The translations under genes were made by a program, and so were the position numbers. A stretch of 5,678 bases of DNA from JBHJOF01 sp050330055 (GTDB taxonomy: Bacteria; Pseudomonadota; Alphaproteobacteria; Kiloniellales; JAKSDN01): assembly GCA_050330055.1 (NCBI GenBank), contig JBHJOF010000317.1:1-5678 (forward strand), given 5' to 3'. This document shows positions 5,451-5,678 of this stretch, one piece after another (the stretch's first letter is position 1; every line of letters starts with the position of its first letter). The notes beneath the pieces are model-generated. The model searched no databases. It was not told the origin of the DNA and saw only the letters and a list, made by a program, of their open reading frames with translations.

Positions 5451-5482
5451 TGCGCGGCGCGAAGCTATGCGCAGCGCTGCAG
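5447..5482 (+). repeat. 36-bp dispersed repeat, copy 2 (abutting a hairpin repeat)
   Basis: This is an exact copy, in the same orientation, of 2200-2235. It starts within the closing arm of the hairpin repeat at 5425-5447 and its GAC end, so again it is attached to a pre-existing palindromic unit. The internal stem CTGCGC/GCGCAG (5450-5455/5469-5474) and the palindrome GCAGCGCTGC (5471-5480) are preserved. What the sequence to its right (from 5483) was before insertion cannot be told from one copy. Confidence 0.8.
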
Positions 5483-5566
5483 CGGCGTGTGTAGCCGCGT
5501 CGCGAGACTGCCGCGCCCGATGGGTGCTGCTTGTCGTACTCAACGGCATGGATGATTGCACAGCGC

Positions 5567-5678
5567 TCAAACCCGCCGGCACACCGTCTCGATCAGCACG
5601 GCGCGGCCGTCCGTGAGGCTGCGGCGCAGGTTGCCGATGCGCTCGCGGAATTCGGGGCCGACGACGCAGCCTCACGGA
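5567..5678 (-). CDS. 3' end of an unrecognised gene, cut by the window edge
   Basis: Reading leftward, codons from about 5664 to the TGA at 5567-5569 have G or C in nearly every third position, as in the neighbouring real genes. The C-terminal peptide includes EFRERIGNLRRSLTDG followed by RAVLIETVCRRV. I do not recognise the family from so little. An in-frame TGA at 5674-5672 lies inside a terminal 14-bp inverted repeat, so it may be artefactual; without that, the frame would run off the window. It points the same way as polA, but the 408-bp repeat-filled gap argues against a shared operon. Confidence 0.5.
5610..5678. repeat. 14-bp inverted repeat ending exactly at the window edge
   Basis: TCCGTGAGGCTGCG (5610-5623) is the exact reverse complement of the last 14 bases (5665-5678). 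The inner copy lies in apparent coding sequence for RRSLTD. The outer copy introduces a stop codon into the same frame. A fold-back artefact at a contig end is one explanation; a real inverted repeat continuing beyond the window is the other. Confidence 0.7.

Larger units (their letters stand above)
5159..5566. other. Gene-free gap between polA and the upstream gene, filled with repeats
   Basis: No credible gene is present; apparent short frames run through palindromic repeats. From the polA side the stretch holds the candidate polA leader and promoter (5159-5220), an inverted pair of REP-like hairpins (5228-5304), a unique spacer (5305-5362), a pair of 9-bp-stem hairpins (5363-5450), the second copy of the 36-bp repeat (5447-5482), and about 85 bp of spacer in which I recognise nothing beyond a possible small CGGC/GCCG stem near 5483-5497. 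Confidence 0.75.

Overview
The window reads as a piece of a high-GC proteobacterial chromosome, most likely alphaproteobacterial. Third codon positions are almost all G or C, DNA polymerase I keeps all three domains with an intact proofreading site, and the gaps are packed with short palindromic repeats of the kinds I associate with alphaproteobacteria. The lineage is inferred from general resemblance, because no search was possible.

All recognisable genes lie on the minus strand. In transcription order they are: the last 34 codons of an unrecognised gene (stop at 5567-5569); a 408-bp gap; polA (5158 to 2339); a 245-bp gap; then a two-gene unit made of a periplasmic DUF1007 protein (2093 to 1446) and a NicO-type nickel/cobalt membrane transporter (1449 to 412). 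The last two genes overlap by 4 bp (GTGA), so they are almost certainly co-translated and probably work together in transition-metal transport. polA serves replication and repair and has no functional link with the metal pair.

The gaps hold most of the unusual structure. Region 1-411 has no gene and carries an inverted pair of 14-bp palindromes (1-72), a hairpin repeat apparently split by a 39-nt insert (150-221), and a perfect 32-bp inverted repeat (229-363). Region 2094-2338 carries a 15-bp dyad in front of the DUF1007 gene, a REP-like hairpin split by exactly 30 bp, and an intact REP-like hairpin that may also terminate polA. Region 5159-5566 carries a candidate polA promoter, a second pair of REP-like hairpins in the same relative orientation, a pair of 9-bp-stem/5-nt-loop hairpins, and a second copy of the sequence that splits the REP in the other gap (36 bp identical).

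There is no defence system, prophage, CRISPR array, tRNA or rRNA visible. The best candidate for something undescribed is the very short, non-coding, hairpin-forming sequence that appears to have inserted into the apex of pre-existing palindromic repeats. The window begins inside one repeat and ends in a 14-bp fold-back, so it may be a whole contig broken at repeats.
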